Assembly (NCBI GenBank): GCA_033065855.1
Contig: JAVXUO010000147.1
Coordinates: 124,001 to 188,000, forward strand
Reading direction: 5' to 3'
Length of the DNA stretch: 64,000 nt
Source of the DNA: Escallonia rubra
Lineage: Eukaryota > Streptophyta > Magnoliopsida > Escalloniales > Escalloniaceae
Of the stretch, positions 34,303 through 47,200 are shown piece after piece. A model generated the notes under the pieces. That model was not told the origin of the DNA. It ran no database searches and saw only the letters and a program-made list of their open reading frames with translations. Each line of letters begins with the position of its first letter. Position 1 is the first letter of the stretch. Made by a program: the position numbers and the translations under genes.

Positions 34303-36403
34303 GGATTAATTTGAAATAAGCTTGTAAATAAGCTTATTACAAAAGAAAGTGAATTGAATTTCAAATCCAAATTCTGAATTTGAAATCCAAATTCTAAAAG
34401 AATTGGTTTCAAACAGACCGTAACTTACTTATGCGATTTAGAACACGAAAAGGATCTAATTAATGATTTAAATAGGGATAGAGGCTTTATTTTTGAATTA
34501 ATTTTACTCGATTACGAGGGTTATATTCGTAAGCCAAATGTAACCTAAAAACTAATATTACTAATCATTTTAAAACTCAACCTACTCAGTATACTGACGT
34601 ATTAGAACTTAATTTTGACTCTTGTTTCCTTAAAATCACTCTCTAATATGTATATAAAATTTAGATATCCTAAAAACAAAAATATTATATTATATTTAGA
34701 AGAAAAAAATGATGTTACAATTGAAATACAAACAACTCATGAGACTTAGCACAAAAAAATGATCTAACAAGTGATATAAATTTGGATAGTCCTTAATATT
34801 TAAATTTAGTTAGCACCGCACGACAATGAGGGTTATATTCGTAAGCGTTATGTAAAAAAATAAAAAATACTTCCAATAATTATAAACTCAACCTAATAGA
34901 TATACCAATTTATTAGGACTTATTTTTTTCTTAAAACCACTCCTCAATAGAAATATCAAGTTTATTTACCTAAAAAACAAAAATAACAAAAAAAAAAAAA
35001 AAAAACTGAAAATCAGGGCCGGGCCAAAATCTGGGCCTGTTCCGGGCCGGGATTTTTCCTCCAATTCTTCGGCTTGGCCTTATGGACCAGGGCCGCATTG
35101 TTCATCCTTTAGGGCCTGGTCGGGCCGGCCTGCCCTTTTGAGACCACTATATGCTTCCAATCCTCTAATCCAATTTTCTTGAATTCTTACAATTTTAAAT
35201 TGAACTAAATAGGTGTTAAATTTTCATTAGTCACAAAATAACCTCTAACCCACGAAGTTTAACCATCCAGCAAGGGGTTTTAGCTAGTAGCAATCATAGA
35301 TTAAATAAGTATTGTTGGGTAAGTCAAGAGGTGGTAAAGTTAATGAATAAAGTTGCTATTTACACGTTATATACCTATTTTAGGAAGTATCAAAAAGTCC
35401 AAAGGAAAAATTCTAAACAAGAATAAACAATAAGTTGACAACTTATCATGTAAATACATTGCATAGGGCAGCGCGTGTTGGGCACTTGCTGAGGAGGAGC
35501 GTCTAGCATCTGACTTAACTTTGCAAGCACTATTATCACAACTTGTATGGTGGGTGGCCTGGTGGGTAGTGGGTGCAGGGTACTAAAGCACGCAACGGAG
35601 ATAACTTTACCAAATGGAGACTTGCCGGACTCCGAACCAAACCCCAGTCTGCTGACTTGCAATTTAATTGCTCATCGATCAAGGCAAAGAAAGAAGGATT
35701 AAAAAACAAGACAAGGCAGGCAAAAATAAGGAAACAAAGGCATAGAAATTAATGGAGTTACCAGATAGAGACTGTTCAAGCACTTGGAACACCCTCCAAG
35801 GCCACCATAACCATTCACGCCTTTACTCGAGCAATCTCTTTCCAATTTCTTCACACTCGCATCACCAGCAAGCTTCCCTTTTGGAGAAACGGAAAATGCT
35901 TCTGGGCAGCTCAATGGATGCAACCTTATCCCACAGTAGCAGTAAACGACGTCGCACGTTTCGTTCGGCTTTGCCAAATTAATCCCTTTGCTCCTCATCG
36001 CCCTCTGAAGGTTGTCCACGCAGGTCTCGGAGTCGTCGGGGAGGAGGGGGAGGTTGAAAGACGCCGTTTGGGGTGCTCTGCCGAGAGCAACGCCCGAGTA
36101 GGCGGCGTAGAGCCAGGCGGCTAAGACCGGGCAGCAGCGGCTCCGGTGGAGCTGAGGCGACTCCATTTTGCCTCCTCGGACCGCACACGCGGACTTGACG
36201 CTGGGGAAGAGCTCGTCCGGGAGTTCCAAAGGGCAGCCGGTGACGTCAGATTGTTCCGGGAATGCGGGAATGGTGGCGGACGGTGAGGTGGATGGAAGGA
36301 AAGAGAGGATTGGAGCCGGGTCTGGGTCAGGTAGAATGGGTAGTGCGGGTATAACGGGGAGGATAAACAAGAGAATGGCTTGTAAGCCCAGTAGTTGCGA
36401 CAT
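30254..36403 (-). CDS. GPI-anchored secreted protein, At4g28100-like, two exons
   Basis: Exon 1 is 36403-35762 (214 codons) and exon 2 is 30595-30254 (113 codons plus stop). Both junctions are phase 0: donor CTG|GTAACT at 35761, acceptor TATGCAG at 30596. The protein is 327 aa, near the length of its Arabidopsis relative. Residues 1-24 form a signal peptide (MSQLLGLQAILLFILPVIP). The conserved body contains PAFPEQSDVTGCPLELPDEL, SRCCPVLAAWLYAAYS, LPLLPDDSETCVDNLQ, ETCDVVYCYCGIRLHPLSC and GLTWLLAKNRSSY, with many cysteines expected to pair outside the cell. The C-terminus has a small, Ser-rich stretch (SSEINDSSSS) then a hydrophobic tail, the layout of a GPI signal. The family is anchored to the outer face of the plasma membrane and its function is unknown. 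The 5166-bp intron is swollen by a hAT element. No frame defect is seen. Confidence 0.93.
33945..35157. mobile_element. Non-autonomous hAT-type element, TSD TATGCTTC
   Basis: An exact 8-bp duplication TATGCTTC (33945-33952 and 35150-35157) flanks 33953-35149. The ends are imperfect inverted repeats: left TAGAGGTGTCAATGGGCC, right on the minus strand TAGTGGTCTCAAAAGGGC. Both run into GGGCCGGCC-rich subterminal sequence. 8-bp duplications and GGTGTCAA ends are hAT features. The 1197-bp body has no transposase frame and holds a (TA)n run at 34257-34299. Confidence 0.88.
34257..34299. repeat. (TA)n microsatellite
   Basis: An uninterrupted run of about 21 TA units inside the hAT element. Confidence 0.95.
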
Positions 36404-37079
36404 TTGGTTGGGAAGGATGAGAGGGAGGAGGAGGACTTATTATTTGGGAAAGTGGGGTTTTAAAATGAGGGAGAGAGGCACTGCTGTGCTGGCTTTTTTG
36501 GTTGGATTGTGGGGGTGTATATCGAAAGAACGAGAGTCATTAATTAAAAAGGTGGCCACAAGTACAAGTTGGGGATGTGAAGTATATGTATGATTAATTA
36601 ATCATTCTTTCAGAATTTTAATCCTTACCAAAATTTTGCTCGTATCTATGTTCAAAAATACCCATTCCCAATAAATAAAAGGTCCTCTTTTTAGATCGCT
36701 ACATTTAAAATCCCAAATATAAACTTTTAAAAAAAAAAAAAGTGGCATCGGAGTTAAGAAGAACTCGTTGGGACAACAATAGCATATTCTGTGATATTGC
36801 AAATAAAATTTGCATAGATTAAAATAAATCCATTAGTGCTTCGGAAAACTAGGTTTACGTAGTCTCGGTCACATGGCTTCATTTAAATTAAAGGTAATCA
36901 CTTTTTCTCCTTTATTTTTTTTCTCTCTCAGTGTTCCCCCAATACTCAACTTAGAAAACCATCATATGCTGCGGAAGCTACCATAAAAAAATGTCTGCTA
37001 ACCAACATAGCTCTTCTGATGCACCTTTCACCATAATGGAAATCTTGAAGCAGTTCAAGAGCTAGGAAATAAAAAAGAA
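36404..37079. other. Upstream region of the GPI-anchored protein gene
   Basis: Presumed promoter and 5' leader, with a CT-rich stretch on the minus strand just upstream of the ATG (36415-36440). I could not place a TATA box with confidence. Confidence 0.4.
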
Positions 37080-37870
37080 CCTAGCATTTCTCGCTGAATT
37101 TTGAACGTTCCATTGGGAAACCGTAAAGAAAGACGTTTAGTAAGGAAAAATGCACTTCCTCAACCTAGGAACCATGGACCAAAACTAAGTCATCGAACCA
37201 ATATTGTCCTCGTGCCTAGATCCCAGCTCTTCAATCCTTTCCTAATTACCGGCTCATAATCCTTTGAAACACCGTGTGTAAAATCATCTCCAAGGTCATG
37301 CCCAATGCGATGAATTTTTGCATCATCTTGTCTCACCTTATGAGAATGCTTCCCCATGCCATGGTAAACTAATATATGTGAAACTAATACATGACAATAT
37401 ACTGTTAAATAATTAACTCGTACATACAGTTAGAATTTCAAGTCAATATTTCTTCCTGGGCTGTTTTAGAAGAAACCTTAGCAAGGCTTATTATGACAGA
37501 GTGAACTTAGATTTTCTTAGAAACTGTCCTATCCCAGGTGACCTTTTTCCAGCATTTCATCCTTTGAGTCAAGGCCTGTAGTAGAATTGTATTCTACTGT
37601 ACTATTTAATTTAATAAAGGCTTCTTCTTCCGAAATTTTCACCCCTGCATGTGGACTTGCTGGACTTAGACAAGGAGATCCTTTAGTCTCCCTATTACTT
37701 ATTCATCCTGTACGCTTGCTGAAGTCATGTATGCGAGCCTTATTAGGCAAAGCTCCTGGAAGGCATTCATATCCTTAGAAGAAGCCCTACATAAAACATT
37801 TATTATTTTCTTATGCCTGCACCATCTACTCTAAAAGAAACCTCCAAAGTTGTCGGAACCTCAAGGGTAT
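37080..37870 (+). pseudogene. LINE reverse transcriptase fragment
   Basis: Plus-strand pieces in shifting frames read NQTNIVLVPRSQ, then PISLCNT-like and KIISKVMP (near 37260-37310), then LAGLRQGDPLVSLLL (37660-37700). These are the fingers and motif B of a plant L1 RT. There are many stops and frameshifts, and the ends are not defined. Confidence 0.7.
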
Positions 37871-38206
37871 TTTCGCTATTCGTATGCTCACACTCTTTTA
37901 TTTAGGACGCAAATTAATCAATTTATACGAGTTTTTTCGATTTGTTCTTATCAATTTATATGAGTTTTCTCGATCTTCTAGTTAACTCCTCCACAGCTTC
38001 TGTCCATTAAAAGATTTGGGGGGAGCCTTTGTTATCCGTACGTGCATTAATCAACAGCTTTGCTGCTCTATGTAGAGGAGTTGGATTCCCTCTCGGTTAT
38101 TCGGTTAAAAAGAACAAGAGAAATCCATAAAGTATAAGAAAAGAGAAATGTGAAACTAATTATTCAAGACAAAGACAAAAACAAAAACAAAAACAAAAAC
38201 AAAAAG
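37871..38206. other. Short intergenic stretch, no gene seen
   Basis: Ends in an (ACAAAA)n-like run at about 38170-38205 immediately before the Mutator-like element. Confidence 0.5.
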
Positions 38207-38215
38207 TTTTACTAA

Positions 38216-38405
38216 GGGAAAATTAGGAAAAAGTGGGTTTTGGGGTAAAATTTTTGGGGAATATGGTGGGTTTGTTTTGAAAACTTGTGAAAAAGTGGGG
38301 TATATTTTGAAAATCTCTAAAAAAGGGGGTTAATTGGAAAAAAATGGGTTTTTTTAAACCATATCTTTTCCCATCCCCAAAATACCCCTCCCCCTGTTCG
38401 TCCCA
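38216..38405 (+). repeat. Left TIR of the Mutator-like element
   Basis: About 190 bp, matched in inverse orientation by 52630-52819, with blocks such as GTGGG, AAATGGGTTT and CCCCAAAATACCCCTCCC in the same order. Confidence 0.85.
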
Positions 38406-41400
38406 AATCAAACTTTTTGATTGATATTCTCAGCATTTATTTTCTTCTCTTTCCAGCAAGACTCTCTGGCTCCCTCTCTCTCCATTTCCGTCTGCCGACG
38501 ACTCCTCAACGCCGTCCACTTTCCGGCGACAACACGGCGACGGCGCGTCCACCTTCCGGCGACGCGATCTACATCCCTCTCTCCAAACCAAGTGTCTCTA
38601 TCTCTCTCTCTCTCTCTTTCCCCGATTCCATCTGTCGGCGGCGACGACACCTCCACCTTCCGACAACGACAATCCATGGGTTTCAAAATCGATCTATAGT
38701 CGTCGACGACGACACCCTTTCTCTCCATGGGTGCTGAAATCGATCCATTGGCAACGTCGACTTCCTCTCTCTCCTCCAAACCGAACCTTCCGGCGACGAC
38801 ATAGTTGGACAGCACCTTACGGCTGCATCACCTCCACCTTGATCACGCAAGTTTGGATTGTGCTCTCTATTTGTGGATTGCTTGGGTAAGCTATATTGTA
38901 TTACATATTATTGGAATTTTCTGCTTTGTGTTGTCTGTGAAACTTTTATATTTGGTTCTTATGAATGAGCATTAAGATTAGTGCAATTCATTTATTGTTT
39001 TCTACCATGAGAATCCCTTGTTAGGTGAATAATCCATCTTTGTTGAGTTAATTATCTTATGCTCTGCACATTGATTTATGGAGACTCAAAATTTAAGTCA
39101 TATATTGTAATTAACCTACTAAGAGCCATCCATAGCAAAATGCTGCCCTCCATTGGAGTGAGGCTAGCTGACTTCATTCCCATCAAGATGATGCCAACTT
39201 TTGAGGATTGATTTTTCTTCAACGTAATGGGGTGGGTTTTAAGGGGGATAGGGGTGATAGGTAGAGGCTTGTGTGTGTGTGTCAAGTTAGGGTGTTCAGT
39301 TCAATGTTTGAGATGGGTTATTGAGGAACGACTGTGGGTATTTATATGTGGATACATACTGAACTTTTGATGACAAGTCTTTGTGGAAAATGCATTGCAG
39401 TGGTCACAGCATTTCCAACTAAAAATGACTTGCTTGCCAAAATCAGTAGTATTAGGTTGATTGAGAGTACTTTGAGTGACTTTATTTTATGTTTTTTAAA
39501 TTGTACAGTTTTTTGACAAAATCATGCAGTTGGTGTACTTTGGCACTATAATTGGTTCGGTAAGAAACAAATGGGCACGCATGCAATGATAACTACACTT
39601 ATGTTGAATTTCTTTGTAGTTTTTCTCGTGGCTTTTTCTTTATTTCATATGCAAATCTCTACTCTTTACAATATTTCATCACATACAATGAATACAAATC
39701 TTGTACTAGTACATCTATCTAATGTTGGGCACAGATTTCACATCTCACTTAACTGTCTATTTGTTGTATTATCCTTCAAAATTTTCCACCTCAATATACA
39801 ATTCTTCGTTAGATTCATAACATAAACCCTTTCTTTTTCGTAGATGAAAATCAACTGTGAAATTGACTGCACAATCTTCATTTTTGCCCTAATGTTTACA
39901 AATCCTCAATTTTTCTCTTACACTTAGTTATCATGTAATTTGATTTTGAAAATAAATGGAAATTTCATGTTTGTTTGAATACCATTAATTCAGCTACTTT
40001 GCTATCTTTTATCTTCATTTTTAAGCCAAAATGAACAGGAAAAAGATTGTTAATATATTCTTAAGAGTTTTTGAATAGTGCCTTGCAAATTAAAAAGAAG
40101 GTTTAGTGCTAAATAAACACAATATTCGTAAAGTGCAAAAGTTAGAATGATGAAAATCTTATAGAAACAGCCTTGTGAAAGTGCTAAATCGACACATTCT
40201 CTGAAAAACATTACACCAGAGTGTGTGTGTTGTGCGTGGGGCGGTTTTTTTTTGGCCGGGGGGGGATGTTGTTGCTCTGGATCATGATTGGCTTTACTCA
40301 TCTTATTTTTGGTGAGAAGCTAGTGAATGATAACTGTGGAAGTCAAGTGGCAGACTAAAACGCAACAGTCTAATGATGCATAATATCTTTCTTTCAATTT
40401 CTAATGATATTTCTTTCGTTTTTCTTTAGGCGAATCTCTAACTTCTAATCAATATTTAGCTGCACACTTGTAATTCAACGTAAGGAAAGGAACTTGACTT
40501 CTTACATTGGTTTTGCTAATGCCATTTTCTCCTTTCGAATAAAGCAAGTCTGGTTCCTCTTTTAAGGTAATCCCTATTTCCACCTCTAAGTGATTAGTAC
40601 TAGAATTTTATATATTTCATGCAAGTAAAAACTTTATTCGCATATGCTCCTGGACATTGTTTCTTTACGAATTTTCGTTGAAACCAAGGTTATAGCAGCA
40701 TTGTTGCGATTGACCCAGTCTAAGACTTACATTATGCTTTGCGGCATGAGCACACACCCTTGTAAGTCTCCTGTTTTCCACTTTGATTAGATAAATTGCA
40801 TAAGAACACTTCTATTATTGATTTAGTCTCAACCTTTTTGAATCCGTATTTAAGTTGGTTGGAGCACTTGAATTGTCCCCAAGTTGTGTCTTTGTGTTTT
40901 CATATCCTTTTGAAAATGAAAAGGGGGAAGCTATTTAACCAGGCAACACTCTGGCTCTGAGAAATAGGATGATGTACATGTGCTAATGCTTCCCATCCAG
41001 TAAGAAGTCAGCTTCAATTTTAAGGCTACGGAGCTTTGATTAGAGTCTCTTCATCAAGTCAAATTACACTCCTTAGGTAGTTATATACCTACTCTAGTAA
41101 TATTTTAGCAAATCGTTTAAAGGCAAGTGACCTAGCAATAACGTTACATACTTGTGATAGAAAATTGGTGCGAAACAAGCTCTAATTGAAACTGGTTTTG
41201 GATTAGTTTTATGAATCTTCAGCAAGATAAGGATATGAATTATACAATCTTGGTAGCAAGCATGATGAACTTTCAACTAAGCGTTCTACTTTAGCTAGGA
41301 ACATCCTTGCTAGTTCTCGACTGAGAAATGGATTGTAATGGCAAACCCAACACCACTTGGTTATCCTTTTTGCAGGGAAAGAAATGAACTTTTTTTCATT

Positions 41401-42289
41401 TCATTTGCTTTGGTATTTGGTTGGTTTTAATATCAGTCGTCGGTCGGTTTTAATATCAGCACGTCACCCTTTTGCTTCAGTATTTTCTCGTTTGTAATGA
41501 TTGATGTCCTGAGTTTAGAACATGTCTTTATAGGAACCATATCCACTGAGGGTTTGAAAGCTGCAGCTGTCTTTGAAGGACTAGTGCAAAAAATATTACC
41601 CGCTTCCTAGAAGGTAGTACAATTCTTAATTCCCCCTTGACATAACCTTATTCTTATAGATTAGTCTTACCAGAATTAGAAGGTGGTAAACGATGATAGT
41701 TTCTCAAAAAGGAGTGAATAATGCAGTCGTTAAGTACGCCTGTCACTTGCTAAGGTAAGACTTTTACCTTTAAAATCGTAGATTATTTTGCCTATGCTTT
41801 ATTATTTGGAATTCTAATGGATACTTTATATGTGAGAATTTGTCCGTTTGTTTAATTTTGCATTTTACTTGTAGTTTGATTGGATGGAACTCAATTCTTT
41901 AACAGTCATGTAAATGTTGGTGCAAAGTCAAGCAGAGAATTGGCCATCCTTTTGTTGCTTTGCAAGATTTGGGGTAAGCTTCATTCGTTGGACATCATAG
42001 CGTCCAACATATCTTTGGAACAACACTGCGTTACCCAAGTAGATCTTTGAACTTGTTCTCTTGTTTCGATGATAGATGACAAACTTTGTATCATATGGGC
42101 TTATAAGTTGTTGATCTCACATATTTGGCATTGTACAAAGGAGATGATCGTAGGAGTTGTACATTTAACATCTTTCTTTGATACCACAATTTTAAGTTCT
42201 TGTGTTTGAAAATTAGTTTACTCCCAGCTTATTTGTTGAGTATTGGAAGTTATAATAGAATAATATCAAAAATATATAATTTTTGTTTC
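38406..42289. other. Mutator-like element interior, left part, non-coding
   Basis: At 38440-38870 a pyrimidine-rich, GC-richer stretch (TCTCTCTC, TTCCGGCGACG) looks like a captured 5' leader or first exon. It ends near TTGGGTAAGC (38883), which could be a splice donor, but the frames across it are not conserved. The rest is AT-rich with no supportable gene. Confidence 0.5.
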
Positions 42290-42578
42290 AAAAAAGGATT
42301 TATCTAAGGACGCTAAAAAGCGCCCTAAAAGACCTATAACAACGCTAAAAAGCGTCCCAATAGGTTATGATGTGGTGCACTTTATGGGACGCTCATTTGC
42401 GCCTTATTAAATCTTACCCTTGTTGAGTCGCTTGTGCGCGTCGTAATAACTTATTGTGACGGCCTCTAATAGGGCGGCATTACGACGCCTTTCAAAGCGC
42501 CCTTATGTCAAAAGCATCCTTTTATGATACTTGTAAGGACGCTAGGAGGCGTCCTTATAGTCAGTTTTTGTTGTAGTG
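42290..42578 (+). mobile_element. Orphan CACTA-type 3' end
   Basis: Subterminal repeats of the type GGACGCTAAAAAGCG(T/C)CC occur repeatedly and are palindromic. They are followed by TCAGTTTTTGTTGTAGTG ending at 42578, the inverse of a CACTACAACAAAAACTGA terminus. No matching left terminus was found within the Mutator-like element. Confidence 0.7.
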
Positions 42579-44259
42579 TCCCCTCTATCTGTGCAATGAT
42601 CATTCATGTACTGCTGTTTTGCTGAATAAAAAGCTACAGGCAAAGTTTCTATTTGCATTGGTTGCAAGAATATAAACGCCTTGATTTTCTGCACAAAATG
42701 CTAATATGGTGGAGAAGTACATTGACACAAGTCGGTTTCTGCAAGAATGCAAGTACAGATGTGCGGAGATGCTTGTCATTCCTACTACTTTTCTAATTAT
42801 CATTTATGCATCGGTTGGAATAGGATAAACGACTTGGGGATCTACACAAACCCAAAACCACCCTCGCAATAAATGTACCTGCATTTCTTACGCGTTAAAT
42901 GACTTGTATCACCGACAACCTCCACTCATGCAGAGTTTGCGTGTCTTGAAGCATGTCTTTGTTCGCAAAATAATTAATCCCCTTGTTCAGAGATTAGGCC
43001 TTTAGCGTGCGACTACTAGAATGGCGATCGCTAAATTAGGTCATTAGCGACTGCTTTTGTTACTGCTGTCATCACTGGTCGTTATACACGCCTGCTATCT
43101 CTTGCTATAATATCGAAGAGTGCGTTTACTCCTGGTTGAAGCTTACTTAAATAATTTGTTCACCATTGCCTGTCTTGGACCAACTTAACTGTTACTGTGC
43201 TATATTTTAAGTAATCTAGGTTAAACATGCATTTCATAGCGACTGCCATGTGCAGTTACTATTGACTTTAGACTTGTAGCAGCCTCTTGTGTCCGGATTT
43301 TCATATCTTGGTTAGGTAAAAGGCGATTGAAAATCGCTTCAAGCTTAGTCATCACCTTCACTTTTTGTAATTTCGGTAATCCTCTGATAAATACTCAGAG
43401 CACGTCGAAAGGAATCCACTTAGTATTTTCGAGTATTGCTTGTACTTATTGTTGGCTGATAATTGCACAAGTTCAATTGTCCTTCTATAGGCTGATACGT
43501 GGGGTCGCAGATTTATGTATGGATATTACCAGAAATTACCTTTTTTGATAAACACACATCGGCTATTTCAATGAGTTTGTTAATTAAATTTTTTTGGCTC
43601 CATGCAGCGTGGACTTGAGCCTAAAGTTGATGACCGTGCGGCAAGATGACGTAAGAGTGAGAAGTAAAGAAGGCTTATGAGGTGCGAGAGTGCCAAGACT
43701 TTTCAGCTTACTCCATCTTCTCCGTCTATACTCGCACGAACGAGAAACAATGGTGATTGCATAGGAAGAGAATCCCTTGGTGATTGGCGATGACGATTGT
43801 TACGAGTATCACGCAGACGGAACAACTTCATGAGGTCATACATCGAGTCAATGAAGAAAGCACGACAGATACAACAACAAATAAATAAGTTTATGTAGTG
43901 TATGGTATTTTTAGTTCCTACTAGTAGTGAAGAGAGTGTAGGCCATCATTCTTTTGATTGAATAAACTTACGAGACTTCTAGTGTATTTAATTGTATGTG
44001 CCATCATGTGTATGAAATTTGGTGTTGCCATTGCAATAACTGCTTTTTGTTTGATCCGACGAGTTCAGGTTGACAGTGTAATGATTTTGTTTACTGATTT
44101 TACCGAATCAAATGCAGAATTCAGGACTCTAAAAAAAAACAAAAGGATTATTGCCTGCAAAAATTAAATGCTAACAAAAAATCAGTGACCGCTTCTATAG
44201 TCATTTATCTGGTCAACACGATCTCTAATTCAAAAATAATTAATTGCCAAAAGAGATTT
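42579..44259. other. Mutator-like element interior, no clear gene
   Basis: Has isolated fragments related to the repeat cluster to its right (for example CAAGTCGGTTTCTGCA near 42730 and AACGACTTGGGG near 42828). At 42990-43080 it has GCGATCGCTAAATTAGG-type, CACTA-like motifs. The 43600-43880 stretch is GC-balanced and might be an old exon, but no frame is recognisable. Confidence 0.4.
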
Positions 44260-47200
44260 AGCGACGAATTTTTGGGACTTACTCATGGTTTCTTGGCGTG
44301 GGCGGACTTCACAATCTATGTGGTATTGTGCCCCGCCATGTGCATACGAAAAGTAACCTTGGGGTGCTCGGACATAAGCACTTCACCAATAAAAAAATAT
44401 TAGTATTTTCTTCTGCACAGAAACGACTTGGGCATCGGCACGTACCGACAAGCACCTTCGCGCAAAGTACTTGCGTTTCTGCAGAAAATGACTTGTGTCA
44501 GCTAAACCGTGTACATTGTTTTTCTGCAAAAAACGACTTGTGTCACATAAACCGTGTACAACCTTGGCGCGCGAACGACATGACTATCCTGCAAGGTGCT
44601 CCACTTGTGCACGGTTTGATCATAGTTGAAGCTTGTCTTCATTCGTGCACAGGGAAAGCACGTCACTTTTTGCGATCCTTCATGGTTTCTTGGCGTGGGC
44701 GGATTTCACAATCTATGTGGCATTGTGCCTTGCCACGTGCCTACGAAAAGTAACCAATTTTCGTATAAACCGAGTTCCAATCGAAGCGAGGTATACTGAC
44801 AGCCCTCAATGATCCCAACTGTGTAAGGGCAATGTGTTTGCGTGGTTCCCGCAAGGTCATCCAACGTATCTAGTGGTCCCGCCGAGATCGTTTTTCTTGT
44901 TGGGCAACGCCCCGTAAGTTCTGCATAAATTGACTTGCGCATTCGCACAATCTGACGAGCATATTTACAGAAACCGACTGGTGTTTTTGCAGACAACGAC
45001 TGGTGTCACCACGCCCCGTTTGCGTCTACACATCCGCTTCCTTGTTGTTCATTCACGCTAAACACATCAACCACTCCGCATCGGAATCCTTACGACCTCA
45101 ACAACCACGAGGGTTCGGGCGGATAAAATGTGCCCTATCAGAGAGGAAAAAGATATAAACTGAGTTCCCATCGAAGCGGGGGATACTGACAGCCCTCAAT
45201 GATCCCAACTGTGTAAGGGCAATGTGTTTGCGTGGTTCCCGCAAGGTCATCCCACGTATGTAGTGGTCCCACCGAGATCGTTTTTCTTGCTGAGCAACGC
45301 CCCGTAAGTTCTGCATAAATTGACTTGCGCATCCGCACAATCTGACGAGCACATTTGCAGAAACCGACTAGTGTTTTTGTAGAAAACGACTAGTGTCACC
45401 ACGCCCCGTTTGCGTCTACACATCCGCTTCCTTAGAAAATTTACGCTACACACATCAACCACTCCGCAGCGGACTCCTCACGGCCTCAACAACCAGTCGC
45501 TTTATGCAAAAGTGCTTGTCATATTTTGCCGACGCTCAAGTCGTTGTTTGCAAAAAGAACACATGGGGTCCACAAGCTGACGTTTGTGGTGGTGGGACGC
45601 CTAAAAATTGAGCACCTTGCGGGAAGTAAGTACGATTTTGCTAAGACGAAAAAGATCTTTGATGGATGCGGTTTTCTAGATACTTGTTGGTTGATAAGCG
45701 TAGCTTTTTGTCACCTCTCCATTCACATGGCGGGGCACAATAACTCTGTACGTCGTGAAATCCATCCACGATTTGTGCAAACTCTATCATTGTGTTTGAC
45801 TTCGAGGGATACCTTGATGAACATGTGCTTCTGCCACGTACGCTTCAACTTGGAAGGTCGTACCACTCCCTACCTAGTTTCCAAAGGCTGATATTGTATA
45901 TTTGCACACACTTTGAGAAGTGTATATATTAGTTTTAAATTTGGAACGACAGACGTTATACATCTTTTGATAGAAATAATCATAAGGAGTCCTAAATACC
46001 TTGCGATGTTACAAGGATGTTTTTTCGGTATGGTTGATCAATTAGCGACCACCATACGAAAGAAGTATTAGAATAACATTGTGAGCACCATATAGATTTG
46101 CCTCGTGTACACATGGCCCCTACTCTAATTTACTGCATATACTGGTCATATCCCTAGACAATATGAAACGGTGAAGGATCCAAAGAAATGACCTGCTCTC
46201 ACTGTGTGAGAACAAAGCGGTGCTTCAAGACACGCAAATATTGCATAAGTGGGTACTACATTGAGAGGTCAAATCGTTAGTGCAGCCACATGCTTTTAGG
46301 TGATACATGGGAAGGCTAAGGTCATTTTAAGTACCTTTATGGGAAGTGCTCGTCTAGTTTACGTGCGAATAATGGGGTCCCATGAACAACAAGGAAGCGG
46401 ATGTGTAGACGCAAACGGGGCGTGGTGACACCAGTCGTTTTCTGCGAAAACACCAGTCGGTTTCTGCAAATGTGCTCGTCGGATTGTGTGGACGCGCAAG
46501 TCAATTTATGCAGAACTTACGGGGCGGAGCCCCACAAGAAAAACGATCTCGGTGGGACCACTACATATGTGGGATGCCCTTGCGGGAACCACGCAAACAC
46601 ATTGCACTTGCACCACTCGTGTTCATTTAGGGCTGTCAGTATCCCCCGCTTCGATGGGAACTCGGTTTTATGAAATTACGTCACCTCTCCGCTAGGGCGC
46701 ATCTTATCGCCCCATTTCATCGTGGTTGTTGAGGCCATGAGGAGTCCGATGCGGAGTGGTTGATGTGTTTAGCGTGAATTTTCTAAGGAAGCGGAAGTGT
46801 AGACGCAAACGGGGTGTGGTGACACCAGTTGTTTTCTGCGAAAACACCAGTCGGTTTCTGCAAATGTGCTCGTCAGATTGTGCGGATGCGCAAGTCAATT
46901 TATGCAGAACTTACGGGGCGGAGTCCAGCTCCATTTCTTCTGGGTGGGAGCACTACATACGTGGGATGACCGTGCGGAAACCACGGGCTGAGAGGAACAT
47001 TGCCAAAGGGGTTGGGATTATTGATGGTTGTCAACATCCTACATTTTGATGAGCATTCTTGCCAAGGGGGTTGGAAACATTTACTGTGCTCCCCATTTTC
47101 CAACTGGCGCCCACTCTCACCTAAACATGATGTGATCAATCTGTATAACTATTTGTCTATGTAACCATGCTTGGAGTTTTTATGCACCCGTTAAAAAATA

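Larger units (their letters stand above)
30596..35761 (-). other. Intron of the GPI-anchored protein gene
   Basis: 5.2 kb, GT..AG, mostly AT-rich. It contains the hAT element at 33953-35149. A TGTTGGGTTTTACCCTAAAA motif at 32611 looks like the start of a Copia LTR, but no matching end was found. Nothing else is coding. Confidence 0.85.

Noticed and set aside
35752..36593. Plus-strand frames opposite exon 1 of the GPI-anchored protein gene
   Set aside because: Shadows of the conserved minus-strand exon.
43600..43900. Possible exon of an unknown gene
   Set aside because: Base composition is gene-like, but no frame is both open and recognisable, and no partner exon was found.
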